This document shows, in pieces, positions 6,333-14,258 of a DNA stretch of 14,961 nt. The DNA comes from Bacillota bacterium (GTDB taxonomy: Bacteria > Bacillota_I > Bacilli_A > Acholeplasmatales > Acholeplasmataceae): NCBI GenBank assembly GCA_030830185.1, contig JAURNN010000019.1, positions 1-14,961 of the forward strand, written 5' to 3'. A model generated the notes under the pieces. It worked only from the letters and a program-made list of their open reading frames with translations, did not search any database and had not been told where the DNA came from. Numbering within the stretch: position 1 is the first letter of the stretch; every line of letters begins with the position of its first letter. The translations under genes and the position numbers were made by a program.

Positions 6333-6938
6333 ATGAAATTACTTGAAAGACGTTCAATTCGTCTATATGATCAAGACGTAAAAATCAGTGAAAAAGAACT
6401 AAAAGAAATTATTCTAGAAACGAATCTTGCACCGTCTTCTATGAATATGCAACCATGGCGTTATGTACTTATAACGTCTGATGAAGCAAAAGAAAAATTA
6501 CGTCCTGCACTTTATGGAAACATCAAACAACTTGAAACAAGTGCTGCGATGATCGTGATTTTTAATGACTTACATAAATTTGAACTTGCGGAAAAAATTT
6601 ATGATGAAGCAGTTGAACAAGGTCTTATGCCTCCTGAAGTTAAAGAAAAACAAATGACAAACATTAAAAACATGGTTCAAAAAGCTGACTTAGATAAACT
6701 GAACATCAGTGGAATGATTGATTGTGGACTTGCTGCTATGAATTTAATGTATGTCGCAAGAGAACATGGGTATGATACATGCCCAATCGGTGGATTTAAT
6801 CACGAGTTGATTCATGATGTTGTTGGACTTGATAAAGAACGGTACACACCAGTGATGATTGTTTCAATAGGAAAAGCTGCTGAAGAAGGTTTTCCATCTG
6901 TACGTTTACCATTTGATGATACTGCAAAAATTATATAA
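6333..6938 (+). CDS. Nitroreductase-family FMN oxidoreductase
   Basis: A 201-residue nitroreductase-fold flavoprotein. The N-terminal ERRSIRLYD (5-13) is the FMN-phosphate-binding R-R-S segment, and APSSMNMQPWRYVLI (33-47) is the second family signature. IDCGLAAMNLMYVAREHGYDTCPIGGF (about 129-155) forms the central helix and the flavin-contacting turn. Members are homodimers that use NAD(P)H to reduce nitro compounds, quinones or flavins, and some act as flavin-dependent dehydrogenases; the true substrate cannot be read from sequence. It stands alone between a divergent promoter and a two-way terminator, so it is a single-gene unit with a strong AGGAGG ribosome site. Confidence 0.92.
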   Translation: MKLLERRSIRLYDQDVKISEKELKEIILETNLAPSSMNMQPWRYVLITSDEAKEKLRPALYGNIKQLETSAAMIVIFNDLHKFELAEKIYDEAVEQGLMPPEVKEKQMTNIKNMVQKADLDKLNISGMIDCGLAAMNLMYVAREHGYDTCPIGGFNHELIHDVVGLDKERYTPVMIVSIGKAAEEGFPSVRLPFDDTAKII

Positions 6939-6969
6939 AAAATAGCCTTTTTAAAAGGCTATTTTTTTT
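6937..6969. terminator. Bidirectional intrinsic terminator
   Basis: A 10-bp stem AATAGCCTTT / AAAGGCTATT (6941-6950 and 6954-6963), extended by A-T pairs on both sides, is flanked by an A-run on the left and a T-run on the right. It works as a terminator for the nitroreductase (plus) and for the convergent ABC operon (minus), whose stop codon lies inside the T-run. Confidence 0.85.
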
Positions 6970-9367
6970 ACATATCGTATTTAGATAAGATTTGAGCTGG
7001 TGTTTTATTGAGTAATAACCATACTGGTAATAAACCCGCAAGTAAATTCGCTAGATAAGAAACACCGATGCCTCCAATAACGGATAAAAAAGTTACATTA
7101 AATAAATTAAGTTCTCCTAAGAAACTATTTGATAACAGTGAGAATCCATATGTTGCAATCCCATACCCAACTAAAGTTGTGATGGTCGTTAAGATCAATA
7201 TCTCAATAATAAACGCACGCATGATGTCTTTTTTATACACACCGATTGCTCTCATGATGGCAATTTCATATTGACGTTTCACTAAACTAGAACGAATGAC
7301 GAAATAAAACCCTAATCCTGCAAACCCAATAACAACAAGTGATGTCGTTAGTGTAGAGACTAATGCTACTTGGCTCTCTCTGTCGATGAGTCGTTCAGCG
7401 TTTTCTAATTCATCAATCGCAATCACATCAAAACTTAAAAGTGCGGAGTTGGTCTCACTAAAGTTTGTGGTTAATACGTAAAAGCGACCACTATTTTCAA
7501 ATCTTAAACGTTCCACTATTTCTTTGGTTGCATATACATAAGGAATTAAATCTTGATCGTCATAGACACCACTTATGGTGAAATCTTCTATTACAATCGG
7601 AAAGATTGTATTTTCATCAAAATTAGTAAGAGAGTTCGGTAATAACAATTGATTTCCTGTTGGGACTGAACCATATAAGAGTGTTTCTTCATCAAACCAA
7701 GTTAATGGCATACGCTGTGTGAGTGCGTATGTAAAATAATCTGCTAACTCTGAATTCGTAAAGATCACTTGATACGTCGCATCCACAATACCGGTAATCT
7801 TAATATCCAAATCTTGGAATTTTAATGTTTCAAATAAAATATGCTCATAACTCCATATTCCAATATCTTGACCACTCGCACTATCAACTAAACTATCTGC
7901 CATTACTTTAGTGATAAGAATTTCTTGGTTCGTTTCAGGAAGTCGTCCATAAAGCAACTCTAGATCATGGAGTTCAAATAAATCAATGGCACCATAAATA
8001 GACGTATCATAATAACGTCCATCAGGTTTAATAAAATTGAGTTGTATACGATTTCTGTTATATGTATTGATGTATTCAATAGATTCAATGTCTTTAAGTT
8101 CTTGTAATGTTGGGAAATTTTGAGTTTCATCTTCTGGATTCACAAGTGATACTTCTGCATAACCACTCGGTAATGTTAAGTACTGATCAGGTGACATAAA
8201 TAAAACACTCGCAAGTGATGTTGCAGCAAACGCAATTACCGCACCTGCCAGCATGAAACTGACAAGCATGATTTTACCTTTTCTAGAAGTTCTAAGTACT
8301 TTTTCTAAAGCCATAAATACTGCTTTTTTAAGAGAGAAAACAAAGTGCTGTTTTCGTTCAACACCTTCTAAACTCAACGCGTCATTATCAAAGGTTGTTT
8401 CAGACATGGTTTTCTTCTGTTGAACTTCTTTTTTACCTTCTTTGATTTGGATGGTTGAAAAATCATCTAAAAGTTTCACTTTTTTAAGATCACTATCGAC
8501 CTTAATATAAATCGTATCATTTTTAACAATAAAGGTCGCTTGAAGTTTCTTATCTTGTTGTTCTGAATAGATATCTATAGATTGATTGGCATTTGTTTCT
8601 AACGTTTCTTTGTTTAAATCACCTAGATAAATGGTTTCATCATACTTCATTTGATAATCACCACGTTCATGAGTATCTTCATCTGAAATAATTTTACCAT
8701 CTGATATTTTAATGATACGGTCACCATAAAAACTAGAAAGTTCTTTTTCATGGGTGACCATGATAACGAGTTTATCTTTTGCAATGGATTTAATGATGTT
8801 CATGACTTCAATCGTGTTTTGAGAATCTAAGTTTCCTGTAGGTTCATCGGCAATAATCATATCTGGATTTTTAACAAGTGCTCTCGCAATCGCGACACGT
8901 TGCTGTTGACCACCAGAAAGTTGTAATGCATTTTTCTTTCTAAACGCATACATATTCACTGCTTTTAAAACATAATGTACGCGTGATTCAATAAGAGATT
9001 CATCAGTAATCCCCATGAGTTTTAATACATATGCAACATTATCAAAAACTGACAAGTCCGGTAATAAATGATAGTTTTGGAAAATATAGCCGATGTGGTT
9101 ATTTCTAATGTGATCCCATACTTTTGATTGATATCTTGAGATGTTTTTATCAAACATGAAAAGATGACCTTTATCAAATTTATCAAGTCCACCTAGTACG
9201 TTGAGTAAGGTCGTTTTACCAGAGCCTGAAGGTCCTAGTAACATCACAAGTCCTTGACTTGGTAGATCTAATGTCATTTGGTTTAACACATGAAGTTGGT
9301 TGGATTTATTTTTGTTAAAAAACTTATTAAGTCCTGATATTTTAACAAGTGGTATCATTTGAGACAT
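6968..9367 (-). CDS. ABC transporter ATPase-FtsX permease fusion, with cytoplasmic insert
   Basis: About 799 residues. The N-terminal ABC ATPase has Walker A GPSGSGKTT (45-53), the Q-loop at Q97, signature LSGGQ (150-154), Walker B MIIADEP and H-loop H206, all intact. A soluble segment of about 115 residues (about 230-345) rich in charged and beta-like stretches separates it from the first membrane helix (about 365-389). A large extracytoplasmic domain follows, then three C-terminal helices of the FtsX/MacB permease type. The start is set at ATG 9367: the Shine-Dalgarno AGGAGGTG ends 6 bases before it, whereas an in-frame GTG at 9376 is itself part of that Shine-Dalgarno. The preceding gene's TAA falls between the two, leaving a 1-base gap. 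Likely exports or extracts a lipid, peptide or lipoprotein; the substrate is unknown. Probable partner: the upstream ABC protein. Confidence 0.9.
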   Translation of the reverse strand: MSQMIPLVKISGLNKFFNKNKSNQLHVLNQMTLDLPSQGLVMLLGPSGSGKTTLLNVLGGLDKFDKGHLFMFDKNISRYQSKVWDHIRNNHIGYIFQNYHLLPDLSVFDNVAYVLKLMGITDESLIESRVHYVLKAVNMYAFRKKNALQLSGGQQQRVAIARALVKNPDMIIADEPTGNLDSQNTIEVMNIIKSIAKDKLVIMVTHEKELSSFYGDRIIKISDGKIISDEDTHERGDYQMKYDETIYLGDLNKETLETNANQSIDIYSEQQDKKLQATFIVKNDTIYIKVDSDLKKVKLLDDFSTIQIKEGKKEVQQKKTMSETTFDNDALSLEGVERKQHFVFSLKKAVFMALEKVLRTSRKGKIMLVSFMLAGAVIAFAATSLASVLFMSPDQYLTLPSGYAEVSLVNPEDETQNFPTLQELKDIESIEYINTYNRNRIQLNFIKPDGRYYDTSIYGAIDLFELHDLELLYGRLPETNQEILITKVMADSLVDSASGQDIGIWSYEHILFETLKFQDLDIKITGIVDATYQVIFTNSELADYFTYALTQRMPLTWFDEETLLYGSVPTGNQLLLPNSLTNFDENTIFPIVIEDFTISGVYDDQDLIPYVYATKEIVERLRFENSGRFYVLTTNFSETNSALLSFDVIAIDELENAERLIDRESQVALVSTLTTSLVVIGFAGLGFYFVIRSSLVKRQYEIAIMRAIGVYKKDIMRAFIIEILILTTITTLVGYGIATYGFSLLSNSFLGELNLFNVTFLSVIGGIGVSYLANLLAGLLPVWLLLNKTPAQILSKYDM

Positions 9368-9368
9368 C

Positions 9369-11606
9369 TTATTCACCTCCTGAAGTTAAACTTTGAATGA
9401 CGGTTTGATGAAAAACGCGTTTATTGAAACGAAGTCCTAACCATAACCCTAATAATGTAATGGATAAAACTAAAATCAAATAATCTGTAACACCCATATA
9501 TTCAATGGTTAAACCGTGATCCGGTACAAATAAGACAATCATGTTTAAAATGAACACAGAAAGTACGAGTCCAATGATTGAAAGTAAGATTTGTTCTAAA
9601 ATCACAAGGACAGATAATGTTGATTCATGAGCACCAACAGATCTAAAGATTGAAAAATCTTTTTTCCTAGAGTTCATCATATTTTTAGTCACCGCATGAA
9701 TCACAGCATATAAAAATAAACCTAAAATTGTTAAAATAATCACAGCAACAATGGATAATATGAATACAAGAAACTCTTGTAAAAATCCTGGAATATTCGC
9801 TGGATAATACACTTTATATGTTTCAACATCAAGTTGATTGACAATACGTGTCCCAACAAGTTGATTTTCTATAGAAACACTTGCGATCGGAGATGGTAAT
9901 GTCACATATTCTTCTTCAACTTCTTCTAAAAAGTCTTCAATAATTGAATTAAAGACAGAAACACTTATGACACCATAATTAAATCCCTCAGAGGAAAATT
10001 CATTTCCTAATCGTATGGTTTTTGTTGTTGAGAGCATGGTTGTAAGTGATTGGGAAGTAATGGTAACTTCAATAGAAACAGGTATCTCTAATAATGGCGT
10101 ATTATTATCCATAAAAAGATCAAATCCGCTAAAATTCTCACCATTTTGATACACATAAAAATCTTGATCATTATATGTTAATTTTAAATTATTTTCGATC
10201 GTTTCTTTTACTTGTGCTTTTAGTGTTAAATCTAATGAAGGCGTCGTTGGATATGGTTGATCTAAAAATGCTTCTGAAAAATAAATCGTTTGAAGATCAT
10301 TATTTACAATCCCTACGACTTTAAAATAACCGATAGAGGACGCTTCTAATGTCTCTTTATTCCAATCCCATACGCGTGTACTTGCAAGTAAAAATGTTTC
10401 ATTTAACTCAATGCCCCACCAGTAACGACTTACAACGATTTCATCTGCGGCTTCTGGTAATCGTCCTGATTCTAAATCACTTGTATTTAAATTCAATGCT
10501 GAATCATTGTAACGATATCCCATCATGTCCATGACTTCAGTTCCATTAAAAAAACTGATTAAATTAAAACTTGTGTCATTATAAAATAGGGCACCATAGG
10601 CATAAACTTTTGAAACACCATTGAATTCTGCTATTTGATCAATGTCTGTTTGAGTGAGGGCATTTCCATCTCTTCTTTCGACTAAGACGCGTGAATTTGG
10701 TACTGAAGGATAGGTAGAAGATTGCTCTAATCCTGTTGTTCTAAGTCCAAAGATTTGATTTGAATACACGACTGTGAAGACACTAATCGCAATGATCATT
10801 AAAAACAGCATAAAAACAAAACGTTTAGGTTGTGCGAGTAAATTTCTAAGTGAAAATTTAATCAAACCAAAAAAGTTTAAACTTTTTGTCTTTTCAACTT
10901 TATTGACAGTAATATTGTCATAAGCCTTAATTTTTATATCTTCAACGACTTCGCCGTCTGACATTTTAATACGTCTTGTTGCGTATTTAGAGACTTGATC
11001 AAATTCATGGGTCACAATGATGACAAGTTTATCTTTTGACACATCATGTAACAATTCAATAACTTGTTCTGCTGAAGTTTGATCTAAATTCCCAGTGGGT
11101 TCATCACACACAATAATTGGTGTGTCTTTTGCGAGTGCTCTTGCGATGACGGCACGTTGTTTTTGACCACCTGATAATTTAGAGGACTTTTGATGTTTTT
11201 GTTTTGTTAATCCGACTTGATCGATCAGTTTTAATGCACGTTCTTTTCTTTCTCTAGAAGGGTAACCTTGTAATTCTAAGGCGAGCATCACATTTTGATA
11301 AACCGTATATGAGTCAATGATGTTGTAGTTTTGAAAAACAAAACCTACATTTTCTCTTCTATAATTTTCAAAATCTTTAATTTGATAATGTGAAGTTTCC
11401 TCAGAAAAAATAAACATCTCTCCTTCTTCATATTTATCAAGACCTGATAAAACGTTGAGTAATGTTGATTTCCCACTACCAGATTCCCCTGTAACTGCAA
11501 CAAATTCACCCATATGAAAAGCAAGTGAGATGTGTTTCATACCCACACTGACGTTATTTTCTGACTGATAATATTTAGATACACGTTCTAATCGTAAAGC
11601 TTCCAT
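9369..11606 (-). CDS. ABC transporter ATPase-FtsX permease fusion
   Basis: 745 residues with the same plan as the next gene. The ABC domain has Walker A GESGSGKST (40-48), Q-loop Q92, signature LSGGQ (144-148), Walker B IIVCDEP (164-170) and H-loop H200, so it is predicted active. Only about 40 residues separate it from the first membrane helix (about 262-282). The extracytoplasmic domain spans roughly 290-610, and three helices with the FtsX pattern follow (about 612-640, 662-692, 700-722). Ribosome site GGAGGG. The gene follows the HAD phosphatase by 37 bases without a clear promoter or terminator, so the three are probably one unit. Each protein carries one ATPase and one permease, so together they would make a four-domain transporter of the MacB/Lol/Bce mechanotransmission type. 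Substrate unknown. Confidence 0.92.
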   Translation of the reverse strand: MEALRLERVSKYYQSENNVSVGMKHISLAFHMGEFVAVTGESGSGKSTLLNVLSGLDKYEEGEMFIFSEETSHYQIKDFENYRRENVGFVFQNYNIIDSYTVYQNVMLALELQGYPSRERKERALKLIDQVGLTKQKHQKSSKLSGGQKQRAVIARALAKDTPIIVCDEPTGNLDQTSAEQVIELLHDVSKDKLVIIVTHEFDQVSKYATRRIKMSDGEVVEDIKIKAYDNITVNKVEKTKSLNFFGLIKFSLRNLLAQPKRFVFMLFLMIIAISVFTVVYSNQIFGLRTTGLEQSSTYPSVPNSRVLVERRDGNALTQTDIDQIAEFNGVSKVYAYGALFYNDTSFNLISFFNGTEVMDMMGYRYNDSALNLNTSDLESGRLPEAADEIVVSRYWWGIELNETFLLASTRVWDWNKETLEASSIGYFKVVGIVNNDLQTIYFSEAFLDQPYPTTPSLDLTLKAQVKETIENNLKLTYNDQDFYVYQNGENFSGFDLFMDNNTPLLEIPVSIEVTITSQSLTTMLSTTKTIRLGNEFSSEGFNYGVISVSVFNSIIEDFLEEVEEEYVTLPSPIASVSIENQLVGTRIVNQLDVETYKVYYPANIPGFLQEFLVFILSIVAVIILTILGLFLYAVIHAVTKNMMNSRKKDFSIFRSVGAHESTLSVLVILEQILLSIIGLVLSVFILNMIVLFVPDHGLTIEYMGVTDYLILVLSITLLGLWLGLRFNKRVFHQTVIQSLTSGGE

Positions 11607-11643
11607 AATCCCTCCATGCTTAATAATTTAAGTTTAAAATGTG

Positions 11644-12291
11644 TTACATCTGTGACACTAATAACTTTTTTAATGTCTCAACATCTTTCGCAAGATGCAT
11701 TGGTGATAATGCTTTTAATATTTTTTCATCTCGATATCCATAACTGACTGCAATATGATCCATTCCGATTCTTTTTGAAACAAGAATGTCAGGTTCTGAA
11801 TCACCAATGTAAATCACTTCATCAGGCGTTCTATTTAAATCCTTGAATACTTTCAGCACCATATCTGGTTCAGGTTTAATAGGTAGATTTTTTGTCATGC
11901 CTAAAACGGCATCAAAGATATTTGGGAAATAATGATGAATTAAAGACTGAACAAGATGATCATATTTATTAGAAACCACTGCCAATTGATACTTCTTTTT
12001 TAATTCCTTTAGTAAAGGCAGCACGCCATCATAAATGGTTGTTAAGTCTTTATGATTTTCATCATATGATATTTGATAAGCATCATGAATCTTTTTAACC
12101 ATCTCTTTATTTGCAGACGGGGCACATAAAGCAATCATTTGCATCGCACCTGAGCCGACACTTCTTTTTACTTGATCAACCGTTACATTACTGTAACCAT
12201 ACGTTTTTAAACCAACATTAACACCCTGGTGAATGTCTTTAATCGTATCTAAGATGGTACCATCTAAATCAAATAGTATTGCTTTTTTCAT
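11644..12291 (-). CDS. HAD-family phosphatase (phosphoglycolate phosphatase-like)
   Basis: About 215 residues of the haloacid dehalogenase superfamily. Motif I is FDLDGTILDT with the nucleophile Asp near residue 8; the helical cap covers about 15-85. Motif II is in AVVSNKYDH, motif III includes the lysine of LPIKPEPDMV, and motif IV is YIGDSEPDI. This is the pattern of Gph/PpaX phosphatases, but HAD substrates are not readable from sequence, so no symbol is given. The start is taken as ATG 12291, which has GAGGG 5 bases upstream; an in-frame TTG at 12303 lies ahead of that Shine-Dalgarno and is unlikely. A promoter (12309-12317) sits just upstream, back to back with the tmRNA promoter. Confidence 0.9.
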   Translation of the reverse strand: MKKAILFDLDGTILDTIKDIHQGVNVGLKTYGYSNVTVDQVKRSVGSGAMQMIALCAPSANKEMVKKIHDAYQISYDENHKDLTTIYDGVLPLLKELKKKYQLAVVSNKYDHLVQSLIHHYFPNIFDAVLGMTKNLPIKPEPDMVLKVFKDLNRTPDEVIYIGDSEPDILVSKRIGMDHIAVSYGYRDEKILKALSPMHLAKDVETLKKLLVSQM

Positions 12292-12308
12292 GTTTTCCCT
12301 CAATTCAT

Positions 12309-12317
12309 ATTATATCA
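12309..12317 (-). promoter_or_regulatory. HAD phosphatase / ABC operon promoter (extended -10)
   Basis: The minus strand reads TGATATAAT, a perfect extended -10, 17 bases before ATG 12291. A perfect TTGACA lies further up (complement of 12337-12342), but 22 bases away, beyond the usual 16-18. It overlaps the divergent tmRNA promoter region. Confidence 0.6.
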
Positions 12318-12326
12318 TGAATTACA

Positions 12327-12355
12327 TTGTAAAAAATGTCAATTTCATGTATAAT
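12327..12355 (+). promoter_or_regulatory. tmRNA promoter
   Basis: TTGTAA (-35, 12327-12332), a 17-base spacer and a perfect TATAAT (-10, 12350-12355). Transcription would begin around 12362, two or three bases before the mature 5' end at 12365. It is the only promoter here with a good -35 at standard spacing, as expected for an abundant RNA. Confidence 0.75.
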
Positions 12356-12364
12356 CTTTGCACT

Positions 12365-12705
12365 GGGGATGTTTATGGATTCGTCAGAGTATGGATCTAT
12401 CATGTTGCGTATCTTGGTTGCTCAAGTAAAAAAGCCGAGGCTAATAACCGGAAACCAAAACTTTTCTTACGCAGCTTAAGAATAGCGAGCGTGCCAACTA
12501 AGTTGTTTGCTTACGACACTTACACGGCTCAGAAAGTAAGCGATCTTATATTTGTTGACAAGCATCTATAAGATTATCTATTGTCTCGATGTTATCTTTC
12601 TTGTTTATTGTTAGGATAGCATTTAAATCGCTCAATAAACTACGTACGTAGACGCATGGTATCATCATATTTTGCACAGGGGTTCAACTCCCCTCATCTC
12701 CACCA
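12365..12705 (+). ncRNA. ssrA: tmRNA (transfer-messenger RNA)
   Basis: A 341-base one-piece tmRNA, which with SmpB rescues stalled ribosomes and tags the unfinished protein. The acceptor stem pairs GGGGATG (12365-12371) with CATCTCC (12695-12701; one G-U pair), followed by discriminator A and encoded CCA. The D-like region TGGATTCG and the T arm AGGGG-TTCAACT-CCCCT are typical. PK1 can form from CTTG/CAAG and GGTT/AGCC (about 12412-12436). Thirteen bases later the reading frame starts at GGA 12450 and ends at TAA 12477-12479. The tag is then (Ala)GNQNFSYAA. The resume-codon context AACC-GGA resembles AACT-GGC in B. subtilis. Downstream pseudoknots and the conserved CTACG...CGTAGACGC segment near 12637-12654 are visible. 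Promoter and terminator flank it. Confidence 0.96.
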
Positions 12706-12715
12706 ACTAATAAAT

Positions 12716-12743
12716 AAAAACACGTCGATATGACGTGTTTTTT
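12716..12743. terminator. Bidirectional intrinsic terminator (tmRNA and cotH-like gene)
   Basis: A perfect 7-bp stem ACACGTC (12720-12726) / GACGTGT (12732-12738), 5-base loop, flanked by A-run and T-run that extend the pairing. It ends the tmRNA transcript on the plus strand and the convergent CotH-like gene on the minus strand, whose stop codon begins in the T-run. Confidence 0.88.
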
Positions 12744-14199
12744 ATATAAAAGGTTGTCTAAACATCGCTTGTTGATACCATTTAGAACGTTCAAAGACAA
12801 AATTCTTTATCCATAACACATGATCCATATGCGTTTCAAATTCTACCATAAACATCGGATTCGGCCACAAATAAGTATTAAAGACATCCCATCTATTAAA
12901 GTTATTTTCTGAATACGGAATGAGACTCACACCTAATACTTCAATCAAGGTTAAATAGCGAGGAAGAATATCTTGATAATATGTAATGATTTCATTTTTA
13001 AAGGCATCTTTAAAGGCATCAATTTGAATGGCATGAAAAAACCATGTCATACGAAAATCAAAAGCTAAGAAAAATCCTTCAGGTTCAAAGTATTGATCAC
13101 CTACATAATCTGCATTCCCAAGTGCAAAATCAAAATCCCAAACAGGTCCAAACTTTAGTAATCCTTCTTGATCCCTATAAATAAAGACAGAAAGTCCCCA
13201 AGCATCGACATTTTTAAATAGTTCTTGGATAAACATATATTTAACCCAATTAGTAACATCAATATCAGGATGTATCACACCATTTTGAAGATCTTGTAGC
13301 ACATCATTTAAATATGTTTGAATACCACTTAATGTTTCTGGATCTAAATCTAAACTTCTTTTAATGCCATACGGTGCACCGTCTATTCTTATGTGAGGTT
13401 CTCCTGTTTGATCCCAATCAATTCTGTAATCAAGTTCTAATGCAAATGATAAAGGATCATCACCTGTTTTAATGTATGTTCTATCTTCAATAAGTGTATA
13501 TAAACCATGGTAATTATCGTTCACATAAAGTTCAACATACCGGGTATCTTGGGTAATTTCTAATTCCATAAGTATTGAAAGTTGATGAGCGAGCGTGTCT
13601 CGTATAAGCGATTTATCCGCATGCATTCCAATGAGTAAATAATCATGGTGAGCACGTAACCCCATCATTTCTACATCTTCAGAAAAAGAGATACGATATG
13701 ATTTTTTTTCATATGAGAACCAGTTTGAATTTCCTCTTCCGCGAACTTGACCTTCTTTTTCAAATAACATGGTATATTCTTGATATAGTGAAATGGTTGA
13801 GGATGAAAATGTTTCTTTTGAGATATTTTCAAAATCGACATCACTCAAATGTATTTCGTAATTATGTTTAGGTGAATAGTCACTTAGGACATAGATGTCT
13901 TGTTGAATCGTTTTTGTTTCATCTTGCGCGTAAATTTTAATTTCAACTGGCAGATAAGAATCATAAATAGGACGCTCAAATAAACGCAAATCTTCTACTG
14001 CGCTACCATCGATTTTATATGTTATCGTGGTCCCTTCAAATAAAGGTAGTCTTGTATCGTGACTCACTGAATGATCTAAAAACAATTCTATTGAGGGTAA
14101 GACTTCGTCTAACGTGTGTCTTGCAGTTATGTTTTGTTGACATGCTGTCACAAGGAGTAACAGACTCAAAATTGAGGTCATGATAAACGTTTTTTTCAT
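12742..14199 (-). CDS. CotH-kinase-family lipoprotein
   Basis: About 485 residues with a lipoprotein signal: MKK, a hydrophobic stretch, then lipobox VTAC with the lipidated cysteine near residue 20, so it should be anchored on the outer face of the membrane. An N-terminal region of about 120 residues (probably beta-rich) precedes a CotH-like domain: RGRGNSNW (about 153-160) with downstream KKSYRISF, ADKSLIRDTLAHQLS, VELYVNDNYHGLYTLIE, ELFKNVDAWG and GPVWDFDFALGN (about 351-362). The lysine and DFD residues match those placed in the active site of CotH atypical kinases of Bacillus spore coats. ATG 14199 is preferred: AAGGA lies 5 bases before it and overlaps the in-frame ATG at 14205. Target unknown; no spore genes are near. 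No clear promoter was seen. Confidence 0.88.
   Translation of the reverse strand: MKKTFIMTSILSLLLLVTACQQNITARHTLDEVLPSIELFLDHSVSHDTRLPLFEGTTITYKIDGSAVEDLRLFERPIYDSYLPVEIKIYAQDETKTIQQDIYVLSDYSPKHNYEIHLSDVDFENISKETFSSSTISLYQEYTMLFEKEGQVRGRGNSNWFSYEKKSYRISFSEDVEMMGLRAHHDYLLIGMHADKSLIRDTLAHQLSILMELEITQDTRYVELYVNDNYHGLYTLIEDRTYIKTGDDPLSFALELDYRIDWDQTGEPHIRIDGAPYGIKRSLDLDPETLSGIQTYLNDVLQDLQNGVIHPDIDVTNWVKYMFIQELFKNVDAWGLSVFIYRDQEGLLKFGPVWDFDFALGNADYVGDQYFEPEGFFLAFDFRMTWFFHAIQIDAFKDAFKNEIITYYQDILPRYLTLIEVLGVSLIPYSENNFNRWDVFNTYLWPNPMFMVEFETHMDHVLWIKNFVFERSKWYQQAMFRQPFI
12997..13020. repeat. Tandem 12-base duplication in the CotH-like gene
   Basis: TTTAAAGGCATC occurs twice in direct tandem, in frame on the minus strand, encoding DAFKDAFK. 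It is probably a recent slippage duplication lying in a helix of the protein; it leaves the frame intact. Confidence 0.8.
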
Positions 14200-14230
14200 A
14201 AGCATCCTTTTTTTTGATGATTTAAAAATG

Positions 14231-14239
14231 TGCTATAAT
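14231..14239 (+). promoter_or_regulatory. Promoter of the ECF S component-trhO unit (extended -10)
   Basis: TGCTATAAT is a perfect extended -10, 19 bases before ATG 14259, with GAGGTGA as the ribosome site between. No clear -35. The short leader (about 12 bases) leaves no room for a riboswitch, unlike queT. Confidence 0.65.
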
Positions 14240-14258
14240 CAATAAATGAGGTGAAATA

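Noticed and set aside
6968..11606. Naming the ABC fusions macB or a bacteriocin exporter
   Set aside because: The domain plan is shared with MacB, but no MacA, substrate peptide or two-component system is nearby, so a specific name is not supported.
12337..12342. Perfect minus-strand TTGACA as -35 for the HAD operon
   Set aside because: 22-base spacing to the -10 is too long to call a promoter box; recorded only as a finding.
12233..12571. A 112-codon plus-strand open frame
   Set aside because: It runs through the HAD gene start and the tmRNA, whose promoter, acceptor stem, T arm and tag frame explain the same bases; no protein family is recognised.
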